Assembly (NCBI RefSeq): GCF_014191505.1 | Contig: NZ_JACHWS010000001.1 | Coordinates: forward strand, 992,001 to 1,056,000 | Length of the DNA stretch: 64,000 bases | Source of the DNA: Hoyosella altamirensis | GTDB taxonomy: Bacteria; Actinomycetota; Actinomycetes; Mycobacteriales; Mycobacteriaceae | Reading direction: 5' to 3' | Shown here: positions 52,529 to 61,230 of the stretch, in pieces | Layout of the letters: every line of letters starts with the position of its first letter | How positions within the stretch are numbered: position 1 is the stretch's first letter | Made by a program: the position numbers and the translations under genes | The notes under the pieces: model-generated | Databases searched by the model: none | What the model saw: only the letters and a program-made list of their open reading frames with translations | What the model was told of the DNA's origin: nothing

Positions 52529-53167
52529 ATGACTGAGCCAGTTGTCGTGAATCGACTCGAGCGGCGCAAGGCGCGGACGCGAGCCGCTCTGATCGCGGCC
52601 GCGCGCACGCTACTCGCCCGCGACGGCGGGACGGAAGCGAGCATTCAGGAGATCACTGACCTCGCCGACGTCGGTTTCGGATCCTTCTACAATCACTTCA
52701 CCACGAAGGCAGAATTGTTCGACGCCGCAGTGGCGGAAACGCTCGACGAGCACGGCGCGTTGGTCGACCAGGTCACCCAAGGCATCGAAGACCCAGCTGA
52801 AGTGTTCGCCGCGGGTGTCCGGCTCACTGTCCGGCTCTTTCGTACACATCAGCAGCTCGCGCAAATCATCACCAACACAGGGCCTGCCTACCTGAAGTCA
52901 AGCACTGGATTGGCGCCGCGCGCGCTCCGCGACATTCAGCACGCCCTAGACGCCGGCCGCTTCGACGTCGAAGATCCGGTTGTCGCACTGGCCTGCACCG
53001 GGGGCGCGATCCTCGGTGCCCTGCACATCATGGAGGGCCGCTCGGGCATGGAAATCGACCAGGCTGCCGACGAAGTGGCCAGAAACATGCTGCGCATGTT
53101 CGGTCTTTCCAGCGAGGAGGCGCGGGAGATCGTGTCGCGGCCCTTGCCTAACAGTGGAACTCGCTGA
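52529..53167 (+). CDS. TetR-family regulator of the aromatic operon
   Basis: 212 aa regulator. The HTH is at residues ~12-60 (RRKARTRAALIAAARTLL, EASIQEITDLADVGFGSFY and NHFTTKAELF). ATG 52529 (MTEPVVVNR) is preferred over GTG 52520. It is divergent from the seven-gene operon, with palindromes between them; the family logic is release of repression by a pathway substrate or intermediate. Confidence 0.87.
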   Translation: MTEPVVVNRLERRKARTRAALIAAARTLLARDGGTEASIQEITDLADVGFGSFYNHFTTKAELFDAAVAETLDEHGALVDQVTQGIEDPAEVFAAGVRLTVRLFRTHQQLAQIITNTGPAYLKSSTGLAPRALRDIQHALDAGRFDVEDPVVALACTGGAILGALHIMEGRSGMEIDQAADEVARNMLRMFGLSSEEAREIVSRPLPNSGTR

Positions 53168-53211
53168 CGTAGTCGCCAAAATCCAGGTGTTGCAAGGTTT
53201 CTCGGCACGAG

Positions 53212-56200
53212 TCACTCGCACAGTTCGAACTGTTCCGCGCCCTCGACGTACTGGTCCCACTCGTCGGAGCTGATCGGGGTACCACGTTGTCTGCAGATTT
53301 CGGCTGCCGCCGACTCGGGATCGGTGCTCCATACCTTCACGTGGTGAGACCAGCCTGATGCGGCGATACGGCTCCCATCGCCGATGAAGACGGCGTCATT
53401 TACTCGGCCCTCATATGCGGCGGGAGTGCCGATCACCGTTGCTTCGCTCGGCTCCGTAACGTCCCAGAGCCAAATGTTCTCTCCCGCAGTCACAGATAGG
53501 GCGCGCCCATCAGGGCTGAAGTCGAGGGACGTCACTTCGGAACGCGGACCTGTGAGCGTCGCGAGAATGGTGACGTCGTCCGGATCCTCGACGTCGTACA
53601 ACCGGATGATGTTGTCGCCGCCTCCGCCCGCAACGGCGAGCATGGTGCTGTCGTGGTTGAACTTCACAGCGGGCACTGACCCGCTGAACGTTCCGAAGTC
53701 GCCTCGTGCGGGCTCAAAGTTGGTTGTGTCGATGACACGCCAAAGTTTGAACTCACTGGCAGACGAGCCTGCGGCGAGGAGTTTCCCATTCGGGCTGAAG
53801 TCGATCATTTCGCCGTGGCCACCGCCCAGGTCGAGGTCAGGAAGTTCCTGGGGAGCTTCGGGGTCACGGACATCCCAGACGAAGACGTACGCGCCGGCGT
53901 ATGACGGTGCGGCGACCAGTGACTTGTCCGGGGCTACGGCGAGCGAAGGAATGAGTGAGTCGCCGTTGTTGCTGAGCTGTCCGACTTGCCGGGGCGCATG
54001 CCCATCTCCCAGGTCGAACAGCAGGATGTCGCCTTCGAGAGTGCCCGCCGCAAGGAATTCACCGTCGGCCGAAACATCACCTGAGGCGCTGTGTTCGTCC
54101 ACCTCGACCCGACTGAGGCGCGTCGGCTTCGATGGGTCGCTGACGTCGAAGACATGCACCGCGCGATCACCGCGCCCCGCAGTGACGATCATCCTGTCCC
54201 GCTCGTTGTTATAGCGCATCTGAAAGACCACGCCGGTGATTCCTTCAACCACGGGCCCGGGCACTTGCCAGAGCCGTGCGATGCCATCGCTCGCACCTGC
54301 GATGAGTGTCTGCTCATCGGGTGTGAAGGCAACCGACGTCACCAGGCCCGGGGTCTGGAAACTCGAGACGATGGCACCGTCGCTCCAGTTACGAATCTGT
54401 GCGGTCTGATCTGAACTCCCAACCGCCAGATGACGGCCGTCGCGAGTGAACGCTACGTCGTTCACCCAGCTGTCGAAACCCGTAAAGGACTCGAGCACGA
54501 GAGGTGCGTCGAGGTCGCTGATGTCCCAGCGCTGCACGTCTGTGGCGCTGGTCGCCGCCGCGAGGAACCGGCCGTCCGGGCTGATCGCGATCCCCATGGC
54601 GACGATTGCACCGTCGCCATCCAAAAGGAGGCTCGCGACCTCGCTCGGTTGCGAGGCTGCATCGCTGACAGCCCACAGCTTCACTTGACTGTCCGCAGCG
54701 GATGTGGCCATCAACTGGCCGTTAGGCGAGTAGGCGATCGCGGACGCCGCTACGGAGAGCGGGTCGTCCACTTCGACGGGAGGGAGACTGATGGGCTGCT
54801 GCGGGTTGCTGATGTCCCAGCGAAGCACTCCGCCGTCGGGTGTGCCCGCAGCAAGCACGGTGCCCTCCGGACTGACCACGGCCGCATGGATGGAGGCACC
54901 CTCAGTGTCCAGTGCTGTGACGAACTCGGGTTCGGCGCCGTTGACGCTCCATAGTTCGATGCCGTCGCTGCCACCTAGCGCTACGAGGGAACTGTCAGGT
55001 GTGAAGGCGACAGCGAATGAGACATGGCGTTCGGATCCGGAATCGAACTCTGCGGTCAGCACGGGCGCACCTTCATCGATCAGTTGGTAGATCCGTGCGA
55101 TCCCGTCTGCTGTCGACGTCACCAAACTGGAACCGTCAGGACTGATTGCCACGCCCATCGATCCGGGGCTGTGCACCAGCCGGGTGGGGGTCCCCACCGC
55201 TGTCGCGTCCATCAGCGCCGTGGTCGCCTCCGTCGTTGGGAAGATGCGATACGCGGCCAGGGCCAGCTGGGAGGCGAGCTCAGGGGAGTCCGCGCGCATC
55301 AGGCGCGACTCGAGAGCAACTTGCCGGGAGAGCGCCTCGTTGCGGCTGAGTTCCGCGGAATGTCGCTGGTTGTTCGCGTACACCCCGGCGCCGACGGCTC
55401 CGAGTGCGGCGACCACGGCGATGACGGCGATAACCGCCAGGGTTGCGTTGAGCCGATGGAGTTTGCGGCGTCGCTGGCGTTCCGCTTCGGCAAGCTCGTG
55501 ATGGTGTGCCGTGCTGGCAGCCAGGTATTCGCGTTCCAGGTTGTTGAGGTCGCGTTCGTGGTCGTCGGTGCGCGCCCACTGCCCGAACACTTCGAGCCGT
55601 CCGGCACCGAGCAGAGCGCTTTGATCGCGGTCCGAATCGACCCAAACCTGGGCGGCGGACGTGAGACGACGATGCGCGACGAGGCCGTCCTTGTTGTCCT
55701 GGATCCACCCCTGAAGCCGGGGCCATTCGCGCAGCAGAACCTCGTGCGTTACTTCGACACTGTCTTGCGTCACGGTGAGCATGCGCTGATCGGTGAAGGC
55801 TTCGATCACCTCCCGCACGTCGTCCGGGCGCTCGACGTCGAGGACCTCGGTGAGGGGTGGGTGCTCGACGTCGAGTTTCCGTCGTGCCGTCGGTGCTGAC
55901 GAGCCGCTGAAACACGCGCCGCGCCGCGGTCTGCTGCGCGGGTGTCAGACTGTCGAATACCCGGTCGGCAGTCTGCTGGACGGCTTCCTTAATGCCGCCC
56001 GTCGCGTAGTAATCGGCGACCGTCATACGTTTTCGCTTCGACAACGCACAGGTGCTTAGCAATGCGTGTGAAAGTAGCGGGAGTGCGCCCGCGTCGTGCG
56101 TTGCGGGAGAGTCGCGGGGCGCGAGGTCATCGGTCAGCACGCGGACAAGTTCGTCATCGATGATGTACCCGGCGACGTGGGCGGGTTCGGTGATCGCAGC

Positions 56201-57028
56201 GCGCAATTCTTCCGAAGACAGGGTCCCGACGACGAGCGAGTTTTCGTTCAGCGCCGTCACCAGCAGCGGTTCGGCTACTGCGTGGCCATAGAAATCCGCG
56301 CGCAAACCAACGACGAGCCGAACGTCCGGCGGGTACGACAAAAGCTGTTTCAGGAACTCACTGCGCTCGTGTGGGTCATTGCACTGTGACCAGATTTCTT
56401 CAAACTGATCCACGCAAAGAATGGCGTTCTGTGTGTCCTTCGAAATACCTACATCATTTAGCGTGGCGTAGGGATGCTGCCCCGGAGTGATCACGTGCAG
56501 CACCGCACCGTTGATCCCCGCTTTGCCGCTTTGAACCGTCGCTGCGATTCCAGCACGGATAAGCGACGATTTCCCCGAGCCGGACGGGCCGATGATGACG
56601 AGCGGAACGTGCGGCGCCGAAACAAGTCGCTCAATCGCGGAAGAAACGAGTGCGTCGCGTCCGAAGTACCACTGTGCATCGGCCTCAGTGAAGCTGTCGA
56701 GACCTTTGTACGGGACCGTGATTTCTTTGCTGCCGCGCCCGGGAGTGCGCCGGGCGCGCGCTACCGCTTCCCACCAGGCGCGTCGGCATTCTGAGTCGGT
56801 GACGCCAAGCGTGTTGAGAACACCAAAGAACCCGTCCTGCATTGCTTTAGTTGGGACATGCTGTCCAGAAAACCAGCCTGACGTCGTCCCGTACGGAACG
56901 CGGGATTTGTCGGCGACCTCACGAACGGTGAGCCCGGCCGCTTCGCGCAGTACGGTCAGAGCGGCGCCCAGATCGAGCCGGTTCTCAACATTTGAGGGAT
57001 CGGTGGCATCGGGATTCTCGGCCTTCAC
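53212..57028 (-). pseudogene. HTH-nSTAND1-WD40 protein with a frameshift
   Basis: Two overlapping frames together encode one ~1271 aa signalling protein. Frame one (57028 to ~55883) holds an XRE-type HTH (residues ~15-75), the nSTAND1 linker YKGLDSFTEADAQWYFGRD, Walker A IIGPSGSGKSSLI and Walker B ILCVDQFEEIW. Frame two (from 55881) continues the NTPase tail (VTHEVLLREWPRL), a transmembrane helix (~526-548) and a C-terminal WD40 beta-propeller of many repeats ending at 53212. One extra base near 55882 breaks the frame (…STDGT / RKLDVEHPPL…). It is a recent pseudogene, a sequencing error or a recoding site. Confidence 0.82.
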
Positions 57029-57085
57029 GACGAATACGCTAGACGAATTTCATCCCATTTACGCGTAAAGCGGTTTTTGCGGTGG

Positions 57086-57355
57086 TCAGAGTTCTTCAAT
57101 ATCGACGATGCCGTCCTGAAGTGCGCGGGCAACGAGTGACGCTTTCGTCGGTGCTGCTCGTCCGACCGCACTGTATTTGGCCCGGATACGCCCGAGATGT
57201 GTGTTGATCGTCCCGACCGAAACGTTGAGCCGAGCTCCTGCTTGGGACTTTGAGTCGCACGCGAACCACGTCCGCAAGACCTCCACTTCGCGTCGAGACA
57301 GCGACGGTCGCGGCAGCGGCGGAGGGTGGTGGTATCGGTGCACGGTAGACATCAT
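57086..57355 (-). CDS. Orphan LuxR-type HTH protein without receiver domain
   Basis: 89 aa protein that is little more than a LuxR/NarL DNA-binding domain: LSRREVEVLRTWFACDSKSQAGARL, then NVSVGTINTHLGRIRAKYSAV. Its end (GRIRAKYSAVGRAAPTK) is nearly the same as in the response regulator starting at 57671 (GRIRRKYAEVGRPAPTK), so the two probably recognise similar DNA. ATG 57355 lies 9 bases from GGAG. It is divergent from the response-regulator gene, with no receiver or sensor domain. Confidence 0.75.
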   Translation of the reverse strand: MMSTVHRYHHPPPLPRPSLSRREVEVLRTWFACDSKSQAGARLNVSVGTINTHLGRIRAKYSAVGRAAPTKASLVARALQDGIVDIEEL

Positions 57356-57364
57356 CACGAGCAA

Positions 57365-57655
57365 CTCCTAGTTGAGGGGGCCTTGATGGTCCGGTGAATG
57401 TCGTCGGAATAACGACATCGGAATGAAGACATCGTCGAACAAAAAACCTGCAGGTAGCAACGCGATTCGGGAAGTCCATCCAAAGTCCATCCACGTTTGC
57501 GAGGAATCGGACATTGCTCTCAACCTGCGCTTTCTTAGAGACTGGCATGCGGGCGGCGCCGTTGCCGTGACGCAGGTGGGCCAAACCCGGGGCTCTCCCA
57601 GGTTTGTGCCCAATTCAGGGATGTGAACGAACCACTCCGCTGATAGGACCCACAG
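57365..57655. promoter_or_regulatory. Divergent intergenic region, mostly featureless
   Basis: 291 bases between the orphan HTH gene and the response regulator. I see no convincing gene. The perfect palindrome ATATACGTATAT lies just to its right (57661-57672), overlapping the preferred ATG. Confidence 0.4.
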
Positions 57656-57670
57656 GTGTTATATACGTAT

Positions 57671-58393
57671 ATGGGATTTTCCGAACATCCTGAGCGTCGG
57701 TGTCCCCACACCGATCCGGCTCCGGGAAATGTTCACCGAATTGGCTTCGTCGAAGATCACCAAACCTACGCAATTGGCATGGCTGCGCTTCTCGAACATG
57801 AGCCTGATCTCGATCTTGTTGCCGTCGCTCCGACGGTAAATCAGCTTCTCCAGTCAGGTATTGAGCTGGACCTCGTTGTGCTTGACTTGCGGTTGTCTGA
57901 TGGGTCATCGCCGCGCGCCAATGTCGTCACACTCCATGACCACGGACTGAATGTGCTGGTGCTGACTTCCGGTGACGATCGCTACCTGATCCGGTCGGCG
58001 GCTAAGGGGGGAGTGCTCGGAGTCGTCCTCAAATCCGAACCGCCCGCGGTCGCCCTCGATGCGATTCGTGAAGCCGCAGCGGGACGACCAGTGGTGACCA
58101 TCGATTGGGCGGCAGCCATCGACAGCGACCCCGAACTCCACGAAGTTCAGTTGACGGACCGGCAGCGGGAAGTGCTTGCGCTGTACGCGTCGGGCGAGAA
58201 GGCGGCAAGCGTGGCACGGAGAACAAACCTCTCCGTCGAGACCGTCAACGACTATCTCGGCCGGATACGGCGCAAATACGCCGAAGTCGGCAGGCCGGCC
58301 CCGACGAAGATGGACCTCTATAAACGTGCTCTCGAAGATGGGTGGTTGCCGCTGCCGCGAAAACGCCGCACGCGCTCCCATGACGGAGGCTAA
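57671..58393 (+). CDS. LuxR/NarL-family response regulator
   Basis: 240 aa two-component regulator. The receiver domain (residues ~20-135) has GFVEDHQTYAIG with the acidic pair, phospho-acceptor Asp in LVVLDLRLSDG, conserved Thr/Ser in VLVLTSGDD and Lys in VVLKSEPP. The LuxR HTH (~165-225) is QLTDRQREVLALYASGEKAA followed by VARRTNLSVETVNDYLGRIRRKY. It overlaps nothing and lies 2 bases before the kinase gene; they form a cognate pair. ATG 57671 is chosen; GTG 57656 is in frame. Confidence 0.85.
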   Translation: MGFSEHPERRCPHTDPAPGNVHRIGFVEDHQTYAIGMAALLEHEPDLDLVAVAPTVNQLLQSGIELDLVVLDLRLSDGSSPRANVVTLHDHGLNVLVLTSGDDRYLIRSAAKGGVLGVVLKSEPPAVALDAIREAAAGRPVVTIDWAAAIDSDPELHEVQLTDRQREVLALYASGEKAASVARRTNLSVETVNDYLGRIRRKYAEVGRPAPTKMDLYKRALEDGWLPLPRKRRTRSHDGG

Positions 58394-58395
58394 AC

Positions 58396-59571
58396 GTGGA
58401 AGTGGATGCCGAGCGGGGCTCAGCTGAGAAACTAGCGCGAAGCTTCGCGCAGTTCATCGGTTGGGGTGCGGTGTTCTATGCCGCAACGATGGCTCCGCTC
58501 GTGGTGTCGCAGGTGTCACTTAATCCGTGGTGGTGGACGCCGCTGTTTGTGGTTTTGATGTTCGGCAGCTCGATCGCGCTGATTCCGGTGAGTCGGCGGG
58601 GCAGTTTCAAAGCGCTGAAGCGCACAATTAATCTGTACGCGATCATCAACGTGCTCGCCTCCGTGAGCTGGCTGCTGACGTGGACAGGGGAGAGACTCTC
58701 AAGCGAAACGGGCACATGGATCGGCTACTACCCGGGCCTCGCGGCGGTGGCGGGGGCAATCGTCTGGCGCTTGAGTTCGGTCCTCGTGTATGTAGCGCTG
58801 GTGACCCCGCTAGGAACATACACCGGTTACACGGCACGCTGGCAGGAGGGAGACGAGCCGCTTGCCTCGGTTCTCGTCGGCGGAGTGCTGTTTTCCCTCC
58901 TGTTTGCTGCAGCCGTGTTCGCGCTCGTTCGGTCTGGGCGCTTGCTCGATGCGACGGCGCGTGCCGCGCGAGTTCAGGCGGTTCAGACCTCGGTAACCGA
59001 AGCCCGGACCGCAGAGCGTAGACGCGTCAACGCATTAATACATGACGGCGTCATGGCGACGCTGATCGCTGCGGCAAGGACACAGAACTGCGCTGAGCTC
59101 GCGCGCCAAGCGTCGTCATCGCTTGGAGAGCTCAAACGAGCTCGGGAGGACGACGGGCGAATAGGGACGATGACGTCAAATCAATTCCTCAACAGCTTGC
59201 GTGCCACGGTGTCGGAAATCGAGGATAGCGCGCGGCTAGTCGTGACAACTGAGCCGCAGGGCCACTTGGTTCAGATTCCGGCGCATGTCACCCAGGCCTT
59301 CTCCGCGGGCGTCGCGGAATCTCTACGGAACGTGCAGCGTCACGCTGGCCTGGGCGCGAACTGTGAGGTTCGCGCGCTGGTCGGGCCCGGAATCAGAGTC
59401 GACGTCGTCGATGATGGGGCTGGCTTTGAGACGAAATCGGTGCCTGCGCACAGACTGGGCTTACGGGGAAGCATCAGGGATCGCTTCGCCCAACTGGAGG
59501 GCGGCAGCTCGTACGTTGAATCGGCACGAGGGCGCGGAACACTGGTGTCGATGAGGTGGAACATCGCATGA
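58396..59571 (+). CDS. Sensor histidine kinase (NarL-type partner)
   Basis: 391 aa membrane kinase. Four to five N-terminal helices (residues ~20-185) precede a dimerisation region with the phospho-acceptor His in RRRVNALIHDGVMATLI (~215-230). A HATPase domain follows, with N-box-like ESLRNVQRHAG, VVDDGAGF and GLRGSIRDRFAQLEGG. The GTG start lies 2 bases after the response regulator. The stop overlaps the next gene (ATGA). Confidence 0.85.
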   Translation: MEVDAERGSAEKLARSFAQFIGWGAVFYAATMAPLVVSQVSLNPWWWTPLFVVLMFGSSIALIPVSRRGSFKALKRTINLYAIINVLASVSWLLTWTGERLSSETGTWIGYYPGLAAVAGAIVWRLSSVLVYVALVTPLGTYTGYTARWQEGDEPLASVLVGGVLFSLLFAAAVFALVRSGRLLDATARAARVQAVQTSVTEARTAERRRVNALIHDGVMATLIAAARTQNCAELARQASSSLGELKRAREDDGRIGTMTSNQFLNSLRATVSEIEDSARLVVTTEPQGHLVQIPAHVTQAFSAGVAESLRNVQRHAGLGANCEVRALVGPGIRVDVVDDGAGFETKSVPAHRLGLRGSIRDRFAQLEGGSSYVESARGRGTLVSMRWNIA

Positions 59572-60641
59572 CTGCTCAACGGAGCGCCCCCGCTGGTGGG
59601 CGCAGGTGGGATGTCAGGGACGCCACCGGGATGCGCACCACTTTCGGTCGGCTGCTGGCAGTTGTGTACTGCGCAGTTCAGTTGGTCCAGGCGCTGAACA
59701 GCACCGACGGGATCCGGCACATATGGATCATCGTCGTAGCGTGGGTTCTTCTTAGCGGTGCGGTCGCGGGAGTCATGCTTCTGCCCGGAGACCCACTTCC
59801 CCTCAAATCTGCGCTCGCATTGGCATTCACTGCGCCGATAGCGTCAGTACTGGTTCTCAGCCAGCTGCCAGTTCCTGTGGCCCATGCGGGCCAGCTGTGG
59901 TTCCACCCCTTCCTGGTTGCCTACTTGGTGTTCATGTGCGTCCGTGGCGCTGTCGGCTGCGCATGGGCCGGCATGCTCATTCAGACGTTGACCGTCGTTG
60001 CGTGGGCATCTATGACGGGACAGGGCGGCGTGGTGGGTTTCGCATTGACGGCGATGAACCTTGTTCCACTTTTAATGGCCACATTCTTTGCCTACAAAGT
60101 CCGTCCCGTCGCGCGCGCGATCGTCGTCCTTCGGGAGGAGGCCAACGAGCGTGCCGCGCAGCAAGCGGCGGCGCTCGCGGCCAGCGATGAACGGGACCGC
60201 CGACTCGCAGACGTTGACGCTTTAGTGCGCCCGATGCTCGAACACATCGCATCAGGAGCACCGCTGACAGCCGCAGATAGAGAAGAATGCCTCCTGCTCG
60301 ATGCGGAGTTGCGTGACGGCATCCGGGGAAGCTCACTCGTCGGCCACCATGTGATCGCCGCAGCGCGCGCGGCCCGGCAGCGAGGAGTGTGCGTGACATT
60401 GCTCGACGATGGTGGGCTCGACGCCGGGAACGAAGTCCTCGCCGGAATCGTCCGATCGCAGCTCTGCCGGGTGCTCGATGCGGCACACTCGGGCAGCGTT
60501 GCGGCCCGCGTGCTCCCGCCCGGCCGTTCGATCCTCGCGACGGTGCTATCGCGTGACGGCGAGCGGGAGAGTCGCGTCGAGGTGGACTTGATGGGCCACG
60601 TGGTGGCGGAAGGGGTTGCGTCGCGCGTGCCGTCAGAATAA
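59568..60641 (+). CDS. Membrane protein resembling a degenerate sensor kinase
   Basis: 357 aa protein: N-terminal ~190 residues with five or six hydrophobic helices (IWIIVVAWVLLSGAVAGVMLL, AFTAPIASVLVLSQL, FHPFLVAYLVFMCVRGAVG, LVPLLMATFFAYKV), then an Ala/Arg/Glu-rich coiled segment and a soluble C-terminus. The layout copies a NarL-type sensor kinase, but I see no phospho-accepting HD/E box or full ATP-site motifs. ATG 59568 overlaps the kinase stop. It may modulate the adjacent kinase; that is inference. Confidence 0.65.
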   Translation: MTAQRSAPAGGRRWDVRDATGMRTTFGRLLAVVYCAVQLVQALNSTDGIRHIWIIVVAWVLLSGAVAGVMLLPGDPLPLKSALALAFTAPIASVLVLSQLPVPVAHAGQLWFHPFLVAYLVFMCVRGAVGCAWAGMLIQTLTVVAWASMTGQGGVVGFALTAMNLVPLLMATFFAYKVRPVARAIVVLREEANERAAQQAAALAASDERDRRLADVDALVRPMLEHIASGAPLTAADREECLLLDAELRDGIRGSSLVGHHVIAAARAARQRGVCVTLLDDGGLDAGNEVLAGIVRSQLCRVLDAAHSGSVAARVLPPGRSILATVLSRDGERESRVEVDLMGHVVAEGVASRVPSE

Positions 60642-60643
60642 GC

Positions 60644-60680
60644 GAGGCTGAATGCGCGGAGGCGCAACGCATTCAGCCTC
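60644..60680. terminator. Bidirectional terminator hairpin
   Basis: GAGGCTGAATGCG (60644-60656) pairs perfectly with CGCATTCAGCCTC (60668-60680) around an 11-base loop, between convergent genes ending at 60641 and 60695. Confidence 0.8.
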
Positions 60681-60694
60681 ATCATGTTGGACTG

Positions 60695-60979
60695 TCACCA
60701 GGGGAGGACGTTGCCGATGATATTTGGAATAGCGCTAATCGCGTTGTTTGCGACGTCGGCGCCCTCGGTGATAGCCAGCCCGGGAACGTTGCCATAGCCC
60801 CAGTAGTAGGGGTAGTACCCGTAGTAACCGTAGTACGGCAGGTTCGAGATCATCTCCATGCTGCCGATCGACAGCGTCGCGGACAGTTCCAGAGGGTCGG
60901 CGTTCGCCATCGGAACCGTCATGAACATGGATGACGCAAGGAGTGCGGATACGGCGCCGGCGCGGACGATCGATTTCAT
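60695..60979 (-). CDS. Small exported Tyr/Gly-rich protein
   Basis: 94 aa predicted secreted peptide. A signal peptide (basic MKSIVRAG, hydrophobic core, cleavage after MANA) is followed by a ~66 aa mature part with the run YYGYYGYYPYYWGYGN and a hydrophobic tail. No family is recognised. Tyrosine/glycine repeats suggest a structural or adhesive cell-surface role. It is monocistronic, with the terminator hairpin downstream. Confidence 0.7.
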   Translation of the reverse strand: MKSIVRAGAVSALLASSMFMTVPMANADPLELSATLSIGSMEMISNLPYYGYYGYYPYYWGYGNVPGLAITEGADVANNAISAIPNIIGNVLPW

Positions 60980-61230
60980 GGTGGACCCCTTTGATGAGTG
61001 AGAGTGAGAGCAGCCGCACGGTGCAGTTCAAAGGTGCCGGGGAGGTTCTCGTCACTGCCGCCGAAGGGGCGAAGGTGCGACTGCTGACTAAGACGCTAGA
61101 GCGCCATTCCGCCCACCGAAACCCGCAACTTCGGTGCCCCCAGAGCTGGGGGACCAGCTTTAGGGACAGACTGCTCAGGTCGTTCGTTTAGGCGATTGTG
61201 CAGGTAACAGAGCTATCGTAGGTTCGCTTC
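60980..61230. other. Intergenic region without recognised features
   Basis: 251 bases between the divergent small exported protein and beta-propeller genes. It should contain both promoters, but I see no clear operator, repeat or gene. Confidence 0.4.

Noticed and set aside
53212..55818. The WD40 part as an independent gene starting at 55818
   Set aside because: Its first residues are the tail of the NTPase domain and the frame is open upstream exactly to the break; a single frameshifted gene is simpler.
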